A stretch of DNA of 64,000 nt from Diplosphaera chodatii (GCA_032358165.1 JAALGY010000032.1:2108001-2172000); one strand, 5' to 3'; positions 49,001-60,518 are shown, counted from the first letter of the stretch. A program made the numbers and translations. The notes: generated by a model from the sequence alone, not told the origin.

Positions 49001-49379
49001 GCACCGGGCCCGGCTGCTGCTGCTGCTCACCCACCACAGGGCGGCTGATCCCATCTTGACTGCGGGCTTGCTGCTGAGGTCGCATGGGTGGGCCAGCTGG
49101 CCTGGGCGGTATATGGCCCGGCGGCCTGGGCCGAGGGCCAGCGGGGCGCGGCGGTCCTCGGGGAGGTGCGGTGCGGCCGGGGTTGCGAGGCGCGGGTCGG
49201 GACGCTGCTGCTGGTGACGGTGCCCCGGTCTGCTGCTGCCTCGACGGCGGCCGCACCCCATTGCCGCCCGGCCCAGGCGGCCTGCGTGGCGGTGGGCCGC
49301 TCGGTGGCCGATCTCGCTGCGGCTGTGGCCCTGATGGGGCCTGTGCATTCAACAGCATGCCCAGGTTGCGTCCGGGCAT
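46071..49379 (-). CDS. Pro-rich protein with FAM114/DUF7798-like helical region
   Basis: The ATG at 49379 (MPGRNLGMLLNAQAPSGPQP) opens a long Pro/Gly/Arg/Gln-rich, certainly disordered region to about 48800. A Gly/Trp motif follows (GGGGWGSLGGWTSALREVAT, NVSKDVAGLTTSFQQALAEV) and an acidic DDSDVSEEEGHAK. Later exons encode helices: VAGLWGNAQGVLRAAAQSVT, LGQQAYEFLEAPRGKVWGAV, ELEELSHAAVRRFHACRRQL, AAKDKADELTAAAHSAAKQA and RMEEDLLSVASAFSTTLHMA. The GWGSLGGW block followed by repeated amphipathic helices resembles the FAM114/DUF7798 family, associated with Rab2 and Golgi traffic in animals; that assignment is by pattern only. The helical part also recalls perilipin or LEA-like amphipathic proteins. 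The end is read as stop 46073-46071, but a last intron is possible. Confidence 0.55.
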
Positions 49380-50243
49380 CGCTTGTCACTTGGCAGCAGC
49401 CGGAAGACGACGATGCATGCGTACGCAGCATGCATACCAGGCAATCAGGAGGGTGCTCGTGCTCGCTGCCTGCATGATGCGCGCCCCTGCCAGCACAGAT
49501 ATTTGCCGCTCTATGACACCTCGCTGCCAATCAGCTAACCCGAGATATGACGCACCGTGGTTTGCGGCAATGACGGAGCTTCTGGGCCAGGTGCTGCGGG
49601 ATCGGAGCTCATGCCGGCGGCGTAATGGCGCCCTATCACCCAGCAGTGATTGCAGGCAATCTCAGCGCTGACTCGATCTAGTGCATCCAAGGATGAGATG
49701 CATCACAAAAGGCTGCTTGTACGCTGCCGCGAATGCAAGCAGAACCTTTACTTGGTCATGCCCTGTCATGCATCCTTTGACTGATTTCAAAATTGAACCT
49801 GGTCGGTCGTTGTTCTTACGATCGCCGGGGTTGAAGTCACACAAAATGGACGGAACATGTTCTTGCCAGACGTCAGGTCGTCAACACGCAGAACCCTTGG
49901 TTTTGTGGGACTGAACATGCTCCTGAACGCTCAACGCTCATGCCCCCTGAAACAAATGGGGTGTTTCACCTTCATGGACCACCTGAATTGCCACATAGAC
50001 CAGTTTGCGCTGTTCACTCGGTGCTCATCCGCTGTTGCAGACCTGCGTCATGGCTGCAACATCTGCTACAAGTTCTTGAGCTTTTAGTGAGCAGAAGTAC
50101 TAGACACCAAGCCCTGTGGTGGTATTGGTGTGCTCACATCGCTCCGCTTGGCGCCTATCTCACAACTCTGAAGATCGCAGCCTTTTAATCGCAGTGGCAC
50201 GCGCGCTTCCAGATTGATTCGCCATCGGGCGGGGCCAAGCGCC
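49380..50243. promoter_or_regulatory. Divergent spacer, FAM114-like / AXR1
   Basis: About 865 bp between divergent starts. Base composition is more AT-rich from about 49680 to 50190 than in the genes, which fits noncoding sequence. No exon, RNA gene or repeat was recognised. Confidence 0.45.
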
Positions 50244-53200
50244 ATGGCGGCAAGCTCTGACGCCAGCGCCGCCAAGGCCAAGCGATATGACAGGCAGCTT
50301 CGGATCTGGGGCGCGCATGGCCAGGACGCGCTCGAGCAAGCGCACATATGCCTCCTGAATGCTGGTGGGAGGACAGCAGCCAGTCACATTATCCAGAGCA
50401 ACATGCACATCCCACCGTCACTTGCACAACTAGCGGGTCATCTTGGTTTGGCCTCTTGAGATGCAGCAATGGGCATGCTGCGGATTGGCCGAAAGTGGCG
50501 CAATACGATGCTGCCACCCACAGCTGTCGGACATGCGACATCGCATCTGTGCAGGTCCAACAGGCACAGAGACGCTGAAGAACCTGGTGCTGGGCGGCAT
50601 CGCCGCTTTCACGGTGGTGGACGGCAGCGCCGCCGAGCCCGCAGACTTGGGCAACAACTTCATGATGGAGGCCTCGGTGCTCGGGCAGCCTCGCGCGCCG
50701 GCGGTCACATCAGCTCTGAAGGCATGCAGCTGTGCAACATCCTGCTCGTCCCGCCATGCAATCAGCTGCTTTCCGCAGCCAGCTGGACTTTGATGCCACA
50801 TACGCTGTCAGACTGCTTGCTGTCAAACGTGCAGGAGCTGAACGAAAATGTGACGGGAAACTACGTCGAGGAGGACCCCGTCGCGCTGCTGGATGCCAAG
50901 CCGGACTTTTTCCGTGTCTTCACCCTGGTCATCGCCACACAGGTTGTCCCTGTCATACTTCTGCCATTGCTGCAGCCAGCTGCAGCGGTTGAAAGGCTGG
51001 AAAAAGCAAGCCTGCACGGCGCACCATGCGGCACGTGCAGCGCGCTTCTCCCAGTCTGAACGAAGATCGTGCATGCACAGATGCGGGAGGAGGAGCTGCT
51101 GCGGCTGGAGGCGGTGACGCGTGACGTCGGCATCCCGCTGCTGATCGCACGGTCGTACGGCCTACTGGGCTATGTGCGGGTGCGCTTTCTGCCAGGCCGC
51201 TTCCTGTGCCCATTCGAGCATGCAGAATGTTTCACTTCATGCAGCTCGTCCTGCATCAGCAAGTGGCCACCTGACTGCAGACTGAGCGGCGCTGACACAA
51301 TCGGCTTGTCGTCACAGATCAGCAGTCCAGAGCACCGTGTGATAGAGAGCAAGCCAGACAGCGCGGTGGCGGACCTGCGCTTCCATGCGCCCTGGCCCCA
51401 GCTGCAGGCGCTTGCAGAGTCGGTGGACCTGGCGAAGCTGGACGACATCGAGCACAAGCATGTGCCCTACGGTCGGTCAAGCGTGCTGTCTGTGCGTGCG
51501 GTCTAATACCGCTGCATGGTTGCCAACACACCAAAAGGGAGGGTTGGTGATGGCAGGCCACCTTCACCCCGATGTTTGGTCCCCTATCCGCAGGCATCTT
51601 GCTTGTCAAAGCCGTGCTCCAGTGGCGCGCAGAGCACAGCAGCTTGCCCAGCAACGCTCGTGAGCGCGCCTCCTTCAAGCAGCTCCTCAAGTCATGGCAG
51701 CGCAGTATCGACGGCGTGCCACTCGAGGTGCGCGCCGCTGCACACCGGCATCCCTCGTGTCCCAGCATTACAGCACCACACAGCCAGCCAGGTTGCAAGC
51801 TGCATGACACTTCTTGCAGGAGGACAACTTCAATGAGGCCATCAGCAATGCGCACAAGATGTGGTCGCCTCCCGGCCTTCGTGAGTGTGCATGCACAGCG
51901 TTGGAGTGGCGGTAGCAGCACACAGCCTGACCGTAATGCCGTGCTCGACAGCATACTCTGCTGTGTGAATTCGCATTGACAATGTGCGGTGGTTGCTGGC
52001 GCTGCAGCGGCAGAGGTGCGGACGATCATGCAGGACGAAGCAGCCGACAGCGCAGACTCCAGGTCAGACGACTTCTGGGTGCTCGCGGCGGCGCTGAAGC
52101 GCTTTGTGGAGGACGAGGGCCATGGCAGCCTGCCGCTCGAGGCAGGCTGTATACTAGTGTGCAACCGGGGCATGGATGTTGCCACTTTCCCTCCTGTACG
52201 GTTCGGCTTTGGTTGCTGATATGGTAGGTGTTTTCAACATCTGCAGGGCAGCATCCCAGACATGACGGCGACGACGACAGCGTACCTTCAGCTGCAGCAC
52301 GTGTACCGGGAGCGGGCGGATGCAGACGTGGCTGCTGTGGAGGCGCATGCTGGCCGCATCCTGGCAGCGCAGGGTCGCAGCCCCGGCGCGATCCCCCACG
52401 CAGCTGTGCGTGCCTTTTGCAAGAATGCGCGCAACATCAGGTGAGGGGCCTGCTGCCGATCGCTGTCAAGTTCGGCACGGCTGTGGTGCAGAGAAGCCAG
52501 GAAACATGCATGAACAGCGCCCTGCTGCAAGCACAGGGTGCTGCGCTACCGCACGCTGGCAGAGGAGGTGGGCGCCACAAACGGCAGCAGCAGCGACCGC
52601 GGTGCGTCATACTCCATGGTTCTGGGTGATGCTGGGTGCGCCGCCCCAGGAACGCGGAGCAGAACCGGCCCACTATTGTCCGCGCAGGCCCTGCATTGCG
52701 GGAGGCGCTAGGCGCGGAGGACACCGCCCAGAATGCAGCGCTGTACCTCCTGCTGCGAGCAGCAGACCGCTTCCACGCATCGTCTGGGTGCGCGATGTGC
52801 CCACATGCATGCGCGCAACAGGGCGTATCTGTTTCCACCCCGCAGCCAGCCTGCAGCTCCTCGAGCCATGTCGGTGCTGCGCATGGCAGGCGGGCGCCCG
52901 GCGGCGGCACCGGCCCACACGAGGAGGACCTGCCGGCCCTGAAGTCGGCCGCCACGGCGCTGCTTTCAGAGGCGGGCGCCTCGCCCGCCTCCTCAACAGT
53001 CATCGACGACCTGGCAGGTTGGATCGCCCTTCCGGTCGACCGCCTCCTGATGACTGGCCCACAAGTCACAGACGGCTGCTGAATGTGGTTCTGTTTCTGC
53101 AGGCGAAATGTGCCGCTTTGGTGCATCACAGCTGCACTGCTTGGGCGCCGTCGTGGGCGGCATCGCGGCGCAGGAGGCCATCAAGCTGGTCACACACCAG

Positions 53201-53269
53201 TTTGTGCCGCTGGTCGGAACGCTGATCTACAACGCCATGTCCTCGACGTCTGCCATCTTCAATGTGTGA
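50244..53269 (+). CDS. AXR1: NEDD8-activating enzyme E1 regulatory subunit (AXR1/NAE1)
   Basis: AXR1 pairs with ECR1/UBA3 to adenylate and load RUB/NEDD8, which activates cullin-RING ligases. The ATG at 50244 (context cgccATGg) gives [40 protein letters not shown], joined in phase to [20 protein letters not shown] and [67 protein letters not shown] and [20 protein letters not shown] follow. HVPYG is followed by [40 protein letters not shown] and [40 protein letters not shown] and [13 protein letters not shown] lead to the final exon [40 protein letters not shown], with stop 53267-53269. As expected for the regulatory half, the catalytic cysteine region of UBA3 is absent. All main blocks are present, so it should be functional. 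Confidence 0.95.
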
Positions 53270-53535
53270 CGGACGAGCAGCATGATGGTTCATTCTTCGA
53301 CGGTTAGGTGCACTGCTTCCTGTATCCCAAGTCTGCTCCTGGCCCAACCGGCTGAAGGTGCAAGTAGGCAGGCATCTGTGGCCCCCTGAACTGCCGCAAG
53401 GAACCCTGAATACCCTTAGTGGCACTGGAGCAAGGCAGCCGCAGTTCTCAGCCTGCCAGGTTCTGCTTCCAGACCTTCCTGCCGCTGATAACCTAGTCTT
53501 CGATTCTGGGAGGGCGTGAAGCAGTGGTGTTGGCG
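53270..53535. promoter_or_regulatory. Short tandem spacer, AXR1 to NDB gene
   Basis: Only about 265 bp separate the AXR1 stop from the ATG of the next same-strand gene, so the AXR1 3' region and the NDB promoter share this stretch. No motif is firmly recognised. Confidence 0.35.
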
Positions 53536-56500
53536 ATGGCCATACCGGCGCACCGGCCGCTTCTCCACTGTGATAGTGTGCGACCACGCTCAGTGGGCGT
53601 ACCGGCGATGACAGCAGCATTCAAAGCAAGTCAAGGGCTTCGCCACTGCCTGCCACAGGTCAGAGGCTTTGCAACATCCGCGGCAGAGCATGCTGCCGAC
53701 CATGCAAAGCCACCAAGTAGAGCGTGGAGGATACTGCGCGACGTGCTACTCGGATCCACTGGCCTGGGCATCGCGGTAAGAAACACCTACGCATCATTCC
53801 GATGCTACTAAGTCATCTGGCATGGAGTGGAGGTACATTGCTAGCGTTGCACGCATTGAACGCTGACCCGCAGGCCTGCACTGATGTGTGGAAGTTGCAC
53901 GCATTGAATGCTGACCCGCAGGCCTGCACGGATGCATGGAAGCCTGCGTATCTGTTGGATCCGGAGCTGAATGGAGGTGAACTGCGCCATGAGTGCATGC
54001 ACCATCGCGTTACACTGTCACATCTGCACATTCACGACCCGGGAAACAGCTTGTGTCAGCGAGCGCGATGTGCTGCCCCTCCGCAGCTGCGGCTGCGGTG
54101 AGTGCGGCGGTGCTGGTGTTCCGCGGCGCTCTTCGGGGCTGGGGATTGCGATCGCCCCTGGTTGCCGTGCCGCACCTCGCCAACATTGGCCTGCAGCTGT
54201 ACCAGCTTGGGTGAGGGCTTGTGTGCGCACAGAGTGAGGTCGTGGAATAGTGGCACCGTGCTTGTTCGAGTGGCCGAAGATGGTGTGCACCATGCAATCG
54301 CCAGGCGCTGGTCCACCGCTGAGCCCATCCATGTGGAGGGGCGTGACCGCACGCGCGTCATCGTGCTGGGTTCAGGGTGAGCAAAGAGGTCTCTCGCCGA
54401 TGATGCCGGGCCAGTGGAAAGCATTCCTGGCATATTATGCCGGTATGCTGAGGACCCTGCTGATGCCTCACCGCATGTCTCATCGCAGATGGGCTGCAGC
54501 CACGTTTGTCAAGAACCTCAGCAGCAAGCTGACTGGAGAGGATGGCTGGTATGACGTGCGCGTCATCAGCCCCCGGTGGGTGGAGACACCTGTGTTCGCG
54601 CGTGCCGTTTCATGAACAGACCCTGCCGACTCACGAACTGACACTCATGGTTCCTTCTTGCAGCAATTTCTTCATCTACTCTCCGCTCTTGCCCGGTACG
54701 TCCCTCGACCTTGACCAGCGCAAGGCTGCCACCATGGTGATGTGACATCAGCTCCAAACCAATGGCTTGTCGATGGCTCATCTGCCATCCCAGATACCAG
54801 CCAGCATGCCTCACACATGCAGGCGCTGTCACTGGGACAGTGGACATCCGCAGCATCATTGAAAGCACACGCAGCATACTGCGGGGCAAGGGCAAGTACC
54901 ACGAGGCAGAGTGCCTGTCTGTGGACCCAGAGAAGAAGGTCCTGCGGTGCCGCTACAACAAGCCATCCCGCCTGTTGAAAGAGGTGGGCGGCTTGTTGAG
55001 AAGCATGCGCATCTGTGGCAATATTGGGCTGGTACCACGACAAGGTATGCTTTCTCGAATGATACGCAGCTGTGATGTCGGTGTGTGCAGGAGCACGTCT
55101 TTGAGCTGCCATATGACATCCTGGTGGTGGGCGTCGGCGCAGTCAACAACACCTTCAACACGCCCGGCGTCATGGAGAACTGTTTCTTTCTGAAGGTGGG
55201 TCACTGGCCGTCTCGGGTGCGCTCTCCAGGCCAGGCGCCGATGGTGGTTTTCACCAGCAACTGGTGCTCCCCGTTGACGGCAGGAAGCGACCGACGCGAT
55301 GGCGCTGCGGTCCCGCATCAACGAGTGCTTCGAGCTGGCAGCGCTGCCACACACCACAGTGGAGCAGCGTCGCAAGCTGCTCACCTTTTGTGTGGTGCGT
55401 GCTGTGAGGCCGCACTGAGCCAGGCACGGCCCCGCTGCCTGACTCCTCCTGGGGCCAACTTGCCATACACACCGCATCCCGCAGGTCGGCGGCGGGCCAA
55501 CTGGCGTCGAAGCGGCAGCTGAGATGCACGACCTGATTTCGGACGACCTGCTGGCCTTGTTCCCAGAGTTCAAGGTGGATACTGTTGCTGAGCATCTGCA
55601 GTGCAAGCTCGCACAGCAGTCCCTGACACTGGAGCTGAAGGAGAACAGCAGCCACCCCACAGACTGCTGTCATCTGCAGGATGACGTCCACGTCAAGCTC
55701 ATTGAGACAAGGGACCACATCTTGGGCGCTTTCGACCGGCACATCTCCGAGTATGCGGACAAGCACTTTGCTCGCGAGGGCATCGAGGTGAGGCTGCTGC
55801 AGTTGTCCATCCTGCTGTCAAGCCCAGCACAGCCAGTGTGCAATTTGTCGATAATCTTAATCGGTGCTGACTGCATGTGTGCAGGTCGTCTACAACTCGC
55901 GGGTATGACCAGCCAATGGTCTGCTCATGTGCACATATGGCTGCACTCATAACTGCCTGCCTCATAGAAGCATTGCCTGTCCTGTCACTCTCGCTGATGA
56001 GCACGTGCTGTCAAGCAGGTGAAGAAGGTGGAGGAGGATGGTGTCTGGTTGCAGTGCAAGGATCAGCCAGACCTGCAGAAGCTGACAGCGGGGACGACGC
56101 TCTGGGCGACCGGAATCAAGATGAATCCGCTGTCCACAGCCATTGCGGCGGCCATGCCAGATGGACAGCAGGTCTGCTTTCACAGAACCAGTCTGTTGGT
56201 GGCCTCCACGCGGATGCCAGTGCGGCAAGCTTCCCGTAGCCCTCACGAACCAAGGAGGCTGCTCCGATGCCTGCAGGAGCACCGCCATGCGATCCATGTG
56301 GACCAGCACCTGGTCGTGAACGGCAGCGGCGGCAGCATCTTTGCGCTGGGGGACGCCGCCACAGTGGACCAGCCGCACGTGCTGGACCATGCCGAGGAGC
56401 TGTTCAAGCGTGCAGACGTGAATGGCGACGGCGTGCTGTGCGGCTCAGAGGTGGGACGTCTGCTGGAGCAATGCATGCATCGGTGGTGCAGGTGCCATGT

Positions 56501-57754
56501 GGCGGCATGCTGGCCACCCCAACTCTGTTGCTGGGACACTTCGAGGCTGCGCTTTTCAGGTTCGCGGGCTCATACGAGCGGCGCGCTTTGAGTATCCTCA
56601 ACTGGCTGGTGCGTCTGCTTCGGCACATTGTGGCCTTCAGAAGCCCGAGCACAATGCCAAGCTCGATGATGCAGGGCACCCTGCCGATGCTTCACACCCA
56701 CATCTGCAGAGCATGCGCGAGAGTTTAACTGCGATGGCGCCACATCAATTGAGGAGCAGATCGAGGACCTCGTGAGCACCAGCAGCCGCTGGCTGCCCGC
56801 GTTCCTGCGGGTCTGCGTGGCCCCCACCTGCTGGCTGACTTGTCATTGCTGCATGGGACGCCCGCTGTCCGCGCGACTCGCATGCGAGCTCATCAATCAT
56901 CAAACTACTGGCTGTTTTGTCTGCAGCGGCCTGAAAAGCAGGTGGACAAGGCTGTGGAGGCGGTGAAGGCAGAAAAGGCAGGAGCTGGGGCGCCATTGCC
57001 TGGCCGCGAGGATCCCTCGGAACGTGTGTTCACGCAGGAGGAGTTCCGCGCCCAGCTTGAACGCATCGACAAGTCGCTGCGGGCGCTGCCTGCCACAGCT
57101 CAGGCACGCAGCGTCCAGCTGTGCATGTTGCGACATGGTTGTGCGGCCCACTCATCAGGCAGTCTTGCCATCTTGTACACAACCACCAGGGCGGCTAAAG
57201 CGCAGGTTGTGCGCAGGTGGCCAATCAGCAGGGCCGATACCTGGCCAGCGTATTCAACATGCACAGAGTCGGCGCCCAGCCAGACCCGGCCTCCCGCAAT
57301 GGCCTGCCGGCAGCGGTGCCACCGTTCCATTACCGTCACCTGGGGAGCTTTGCGTACGTTGGTGCTGACAAGGCAGTGCTGGAGCTGGCGATGCAAGGTG
57401 GCTGCTTGGGCACTGTCGTCCAGTGTGTGCTGTTGAATGTTTGGTTGATGAGGTGCTGGAGCAGGCTCATCCCTGACTCATGTTGCTCTGCAAAGGCAAG
57501 GACCAGACGCCGTTCACTGGAGCATTGTGCGGCTTGGCCTGGAAGGGTATGGAGACCTGGATGCAGATCAGCATCAGGAACAAGTACCTGGTGTCCAGGG
57601 ACTGGGTCAAGTGCAAGGTCAGCTTGTAGTGGCCCCACTGCTGCACCTCTGCATCTGCCTTGCATGAGTCGGTGGCGATGGCATGTCAGGCGTCTGACTG
57701 GGGCGTCGTCTGTCCTGCCTGCAGGTGTTTGGCCGTGACATCACCGATGCCTGA
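53536..57754 (+). CDS. NDB: Type II NADH dehydrogenase, EF-hand (NDB) class
   Basis: This is a rotenone-insensitive, non-proton-pumping NAD(P)H:quinone oxidoreductase, usually peripheral on the mitochondrial inner membrane. MAIPAHRPLLHCDSV at 53536 leads to an Arg/Ser-rich presequence (LRHCLPQVRGFATSAAEHAA). The first Rossmann fold reads RTRVIVLGSGWAAATFVKNL, VRVISPRNFFIYSPLLP and GTVDIRSIIESTRSI. YDILVVGVGAVNNTFNTPGV is followed by the second dinucleotide fold LLTFCVVGGGPTGVEAAAEM and HVKLIETRDHILGAFDRHIS. GTTLWATGIKMNPLS and SGGSIFALGDAATVD precede the EF-hand insertion ELFKRADVNGDGVLCGSE, whose loop has Asp, Asn, Asp and Glu at the right places, so Ca2+ control is likely. The end is LGSFAYVGADKAVLEL, WKGMETWMQISIRNKYLVSR, VFGRDITDA and stop 57752-57754. 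A duplicated splice acceptor lies in intron 1. Confidence 0.93.
53846..53941 (+). repeat. 48-bp tandem duplication carrying a 3' splice site
   Basis: Two adjacent 48-bp copies (53846-53893 and 53894-53941) differ at only a few positions. Each contains gacccgcag|GCCTGCAC, a good acceptor. Splicing to the second copy continues the NDB frame in phase as ACTDAWKPAYLLDPELNG. The frame is also open through both copies, so use of the first acceptor would insert 16 residues. Confidence 0.85.
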
Positions 57755-59078
57755 ACCTCTGCAGTCAGTCTGCTCTTGCGTGCTCCAGCTGCGGCGCCGT
57801 TGCAGGGTCGCTTCACCGTATGATGGCAGCTGTTGCCGCCCGCACCGCATGTATTCCCCTTGCTCATTCATGCAGCATGTCAACTGATTTTGCCTTTGTA
57901 CTATACCTTGCACATTATTTTGTCAGCGGCAGCCTCGCTGCTGGACAGTGACATGCTGCTGTCAGCACTTGTGATTGTGGGTCTGGACGCTTTAATGCTG
58001 GTTTTGTGTTTCCTGTATCAAACTGCAGCGGTTTCCAACAAGATAGACCGGTTATCATCATTCCTCCCGCCTTTCGTGTCAGAACACAGTGCCTGTTCAA
58101 TCATTGGGCGGGCCAGTGGTCCAACCTGAAGAAGGGGAAGCCCTCATCAAGCTGAGCTGGCAACAAAACAGGGGAAAGCGGTCCTCGGACACCCATTTTT
58201 GTTGCACATACCTGAGTGCCGGTCAGCATACTCACGTTCTCCATATTTGCAGCTCACGCCCAACGGATGGCTTGTCCGCCTTCTTTATTGACCATGGTGC
58301 TTCGACGGACAAGCCCAACTGATGACTTGTGCCCCTTTTTCCATCGACCATGGTGCTGCAATGGACATACACAAGGGCAGTGTGGGCAACAAAAGCCTGA
58401 GCTTGGTCACATTAGGCCCTTTCGACTCCCTCGGTTACATGATCTTGCGCACCAATGGAAGCTGTCCTTATCGAAACGACCAGCAACGGGCGCCATCTAG
58501 TTGTCAAGCGACCATAGCAACCATCTGTCATGTCAGCTGTTCGGTTGCTGGTCGGCGGTTTGTCTACTGGCTCGTTTGATGACCAGTGTGTCCGTCTAAT
58601 TGACCACTGGCCGACTGATGACTCGTTACCCTTTTTAATCGACCACATCATGAAAGGGACAGTGGTCACATAAAAGGGGGAAAGTGGTCATAGTATGGCT
58701 TCTTTTGTCCCCAATCAGATGGCCATATTGCCCAGTCAAGCGACCACTGTGACCATTAGGCATTTCAGCGTGTTCGACCACTGTTTCAATTCTGCTTCGT
58801 TTGACCAGAGTCTCCTTCGCATTGTGATGACTCGTTCCCCTTTCTGTAGACTGGCCAAGGCACAGTCGGCTCTGTAAAAGAAAGGGGAAACTGGTCACAG
58901 TATGGCTGCATGTGTCCCTCAATCAGGTGACCAAGTTGCCCGATCAAACGGCCACTGTTCAATGGGACATTAGTGGTTGTAACAAAGGGGGAAAGTGACC
59001 ATACTAGGGCTGGGATCCTATACTTCCCCATTTGTTCAGGTGTCCCTTTCTTCGACTTACCACCGACCCAACTGATGA

Positions 59079-59153
59079 CCACGTTCCCCCTTTTTTATCG
59101 GCCACGCGTCTTCGAAAGGGACAGTGGTGGTTGGAAAAAAAGGGGGAAAGTGG
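59079..59153. repeat. Inverted repeat, 18-bp arms, one mismatch
   Basis: The left arm at 59079-59096 (ccacgttccccctttttt) and right arm at 59136-59153 (aaaaaagggggaaagtgg) pair over 18 bp with a single mismatch around a 39-nt loop. The RNA could form a stable hairpin. A purine-strand triplex is also conceivable. Confidence 0.85.
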
Positions 59154-59332
59154 CCACACTAGCGCGGGGATCCTATGCTTCCCCATTTGACCACCGCCCC
59201 GACTGATGACCACGTTTCCCCTTTCTCATCGGCCACGCGTCCTTTTGTTTGATTGACCGCCACCCCAAATGATGACTACGTTCGCCCTTTTTGATCGGCC
59301 ACGCGTCTTCGAAAAGGACGTGGTGGTTGTAG

Positions 59333-59420
59333 AAAAGGGGGAAAGTGGCCATACTAGGGCTGAGATCCTATACTTCCCCATTTGACCAACGCCCCAACTG
59401 ATGACCACGTTCCCCCTTTT
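59333..59420. repeat. Inverted repeat, 16-bp arms, one mismatch
   Basis: The left arm at 59333-59348 (aaaagggggaaagtgg) pairs with the right arm at 59405-59420 (ccacgttccccctttt) with one mismatch and a 56-nt loop. The orientation of the purine arm is opposite to the 59079-59153 hairpin, so the field alternates in strand. Confidence 0.85.
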
Positions 59421-60058
59421 TATAGCCCACGCCTCAACTGATGTTGACTTTCCCCCTTTCTTATTGCCACACCGTGACAAGGCAACAGTGTACAGTACAA
59501 CAATTGGCGTTCGCAAAAGCGAGACGCGAGTTTGGCCCTAAGGCTGTGAAAGGGGCGTCGCTAGGCCAGGGGCAAGGGAGTGCTTAGTCCGCGCCGTGAT
59601 CTTTCCCCACTTCCGCGTAAATGCACAAGCAGCCTAGTACTTTGGCAACTTCGCCAACCGGCGTCTAAATGCTGCAAGGCTGATGTCAGGAGCATTTCAG
59701 ACGTCCGCAAGCATCTGTGAAAAATCTCAGCGCGATTGGCAAGCCTGCTGCAGCTGTGCCACCCTGGCGAACGTTAGCCAAAACTCGATTGCTTCTTGTT
59801 TGCTTGCCAGCCCCCGTCGTTGGAAAACGCATTACTTCGGTACCCTTGCTAATGTGACCCCATCAACCACACACGAACCTCCAACGCCGCGCCGCGCCTG
59901 GTCCGCTGTGCTTCAGGCCGCGCAAGCCTCTGTCAAGGTTCAACGTTGTCAGGCTAGGGTACACATCACGGGACGACGCATTTGCTTTGCGCTACGCTCA
60001 GGCAGTGGTTTCGGAAATTCTATCGTTTCTACTCGGTCCGGTAAACACATGAGTTTGT

Positions 60059-60078
60059 CCCCCCCTGTAGGGGGGGGG
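60059..60078. repeat. C7-TGTA-G9 homopolymer palindrome
   Basis: Seven C at 60059-60065, a tgta spacer, then nine G at 60070-60078. It can fold as a seven-pair hairpin. The G run is too compact for a four-run intramolecular quadruplex on its own. It borders the second repeat family. Confidence 0.85.
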
Positions 60079-60105
60079 CCAAACTAAAAGGGGTAATGTG
60101 AGACA

Positions 60106-60291
60106 GTGATGCTGACCGGCGCCCAGAAGAAGGATGTGGGCAGTAGAAATGGGGAATGTGAGGTAGCAGAACGGCATTGAGGATATAGAGTTGTGCAATA
60201 AGGAAGAGGGAAACGTTGTGTGTGATGCCGACCGGCATTAAGATGGAGTGGGGACAATCAAGAGGGGAAAGACGGTGTGATGTTGACCAGC
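60106..60291. repeat. Three dispersed copies of gtgatg(c/t)(t/c)gacc(g/a)gc
   Basis: Copies at 60106-60120, 60222-60236 and 60277-60291 sit in purine-rich sequence (aggggaaag, aagagggaaac). Spacing is irregular (116 and 55 bp). It resembles the homopurine character of the 58-59 kb field but with a different core. Confidence 0.7.
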
Positions 60292-60518
60292 ATCGAACGT
60301 GGGAAGTGTGCCATTCAAAACAGGGGAAAGTGAGTGCCCGCCGCTACATGTTGCTTGATGCTGTGGCACTTGCAAGTCCACTGACTCCAAAGGTGATGAA
60401 CTCACTCCGCTGCCTCGCCTGGCCGACATGTTACAATGGATCTACGAACATGCTTGGCAAACTCGTCAAGGCACAAGCATCTGAGAGGTCGCCACCCATC
60501 CATCGGCTGCCACCGACA

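Larger units (their letters stand above)
58130..59480. repeat. Homopurine/homopyrimidine repeat field with inverted arms
   Basis: The word (g)gggaaa(g/c)tgg(t/c)ca recurs at about 58171, 58674, 58880, 58985, 59142 and 59337, and its complement ccacgttccccctttt at 59079 and 59405. The last three plus-oriented copies are embedded in a longer repeat that includes actag.gc.g.gatcctat.cttccccattt. The phrase tcggccacgcgtc occurs at 59098, 59229 and 59295. Scattered gaccatggtgct copies lie near 58283 and 58348. No transposase or terminal target duplication was seen. It may be a miniature inverted-repeat element family or a degenerate satellite. Confidence 0.75.
57755..60518. other. Repeat-rich intergenic region
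   Basis: About 2.76 kb without a convincing gene, the longest such stretch in the window. The first 300 bp are probably NDB 3' untranslated sequence (T-rich, encoding hydrophobic residues by chance). From about 58130 to 59480 the DNA is packed with repeats around the homopurine word gggggaaagtgg and its complement. From 60060 to 60300 a second repeat family occurs. Between them, 59520-60050 looks unique, and its 134-codon plus-strand open frame (59683-60087) has no family features. Confidence 0.6.

Noticed and set aside
49084..49671. Gly/Arg-rich plus-strand frame
   Set aside because: Antisense to the Pro-rich N-terminus of the minus-strand FAM114-like gene; Pro codons read as Gly/Arg on the other strand.
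57833..58129. Hydrophobic plus-strand frame resembling a two-helix membrane protein
   Set aside because: It begins 80 bp after the NDB stop in T-rich sequence and has no ATG at its start; hydrophobic codons are expected from T-rich 3' untranslated DNA.
59683..60087. 134-codon plus-strand open frame in the repeat-rich spacer
   Set aside because: Composition is not that of the neighbouring genes, no domain is recognisable, and it runs into the C7/G9 palindrome.
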